6,083 nt of DNA. Origin: CAZAYB01 sp964489215. Its GTDB lineage: Bacteria; Planctomycetota; Phycisphaerae; Sedimentisphaerales; Anaerohalosphaeraceae. The first letter of the stretch is position 1; every line of letters begins with the position of its first letter. Where the stretch lies: NCBI GenBank assembly GCA_964489215.1, contig CAZAYB010000193.1, positions 1-6,083 on the forward strand. The letters are read 5' to 3'. This document shows positions 5,976 to 6,083 of the stretch, piece by piece. The position numbers and the translations under genes were made by a program. The notes under the pieces were generated by a model. It saw nothing but the letters and a program-made list of their open reading frames with translations, was not told the origin of the DNA and searched no databases.

Positions 5976-6034
5976 GAACATAACTAAAGGTGTCAGGTCC
6001 AATAGAACATAACTAAAGGTGTCAGGTCCAATAG
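5976..6034. repeat. Two tandem 29-bp copies (B and C) of the ACTAAAGGTGTCAGGTCC repeat
   Basis: The unit beginning GAACATAACTAAAGG runs 5976-6004 and repeats without a change at 6005-6033, followed by one more G. The 22-base core is shared with copy A at 2028-2049, in the same orientation and almost 4 kb away. After the core these copies read AATAG instead of CTTTTTT. The pair lies outside the candidate promoter of the first gene. The remaining bases to 6083 are AT-rich and show no gene. Confidence 0.85.
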
Positions 6035-6083
6035 TGTTCGGCTCGGTATTTGCTCTTTTATAGTTTAATATAGTGTTTTTGGT

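Noticed and set aside
5976..6034. Tandem repeats as a CRISPR array
   Set aside because: The two 29-bp units touch directly with no spacer, and no cas gene is present.

Overview
This window looks like accessory, secretome-encoding DNA from a planctomycete, most likely of the Phycisphaerae/Sedimentisphaerales type. The evidence is indirect. Two of the three genes carry dockerin-like calcium-loop modules ending in the '(S)QWL' or 'CQNWL' style common in that group. One gene is a GLUG-repeat protein, another belongs to the GxGYxYP family, and all three predicted proteins begin with a secretion signal. There is no rRNA, tRNA or housekeeping gene to confirm the lineage, so the assignment is an inference.

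All three real genes lie on the minus strand, so transcription runs from high to low coordinates. From upstream to downstream they are: (1) a secreted GLUG–dockerin–SUMF1 (C-type-lectin-fold) fusion protein (3916-5715); (2) a secreted protein of unrecognised beta-rich type with a two-loop C-terminal dockerin-like module (2252-3724); (3) a large secreted GxGYxYP-family protein, a putative glycoside hydrolase (14-2023). Each gene is followed by a gap of about 190-230 bp, so they are probably separate transcription units rather than a tight operon. Promoter-like hexamers can be read upstream of the first two, but not convincingly upstream of the third.

The intergenic DNA is the most informative part. 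Between genes 1 and 2 (3725-3915) lies a decayed second copy of the dockerin-plus-linker module that sits inside gene 1. A 34-bp stretch is identical between the copies, and the remnant has a 13-nt deletion and is out of frame. It now appears to supply both a short hairpin and the TTGACA promoter element of gene 2. Between genes 2 and 3 (2024-2251) there is a perfect GC-rich palindrome and one copy of an 'ACTAAAGGTGTCAGGTCC' repeat that abuts the start of gene 3. Upstream of gene 1 (5737-6083) there is a candidate promoter, a leader of roughly 190 nt with potential hairpins, and two tandem 29-bp copies of the same repeat. The repeat resembles the short repeats I associate with Y1/REP-associated transposases, but no transposase is present here.

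Functionally the three products are all exported. They look like surface or secreted proteins for adhesion and polysaccharide handling. No cohesin, scaffoldin, sulfatase or SusC/D gene is visible, so any joint role is inference. I see no defence system, CRISPR array or complete mobile element. The main novelty is the module duplication and decay and the repeat-bracketed arrangement.
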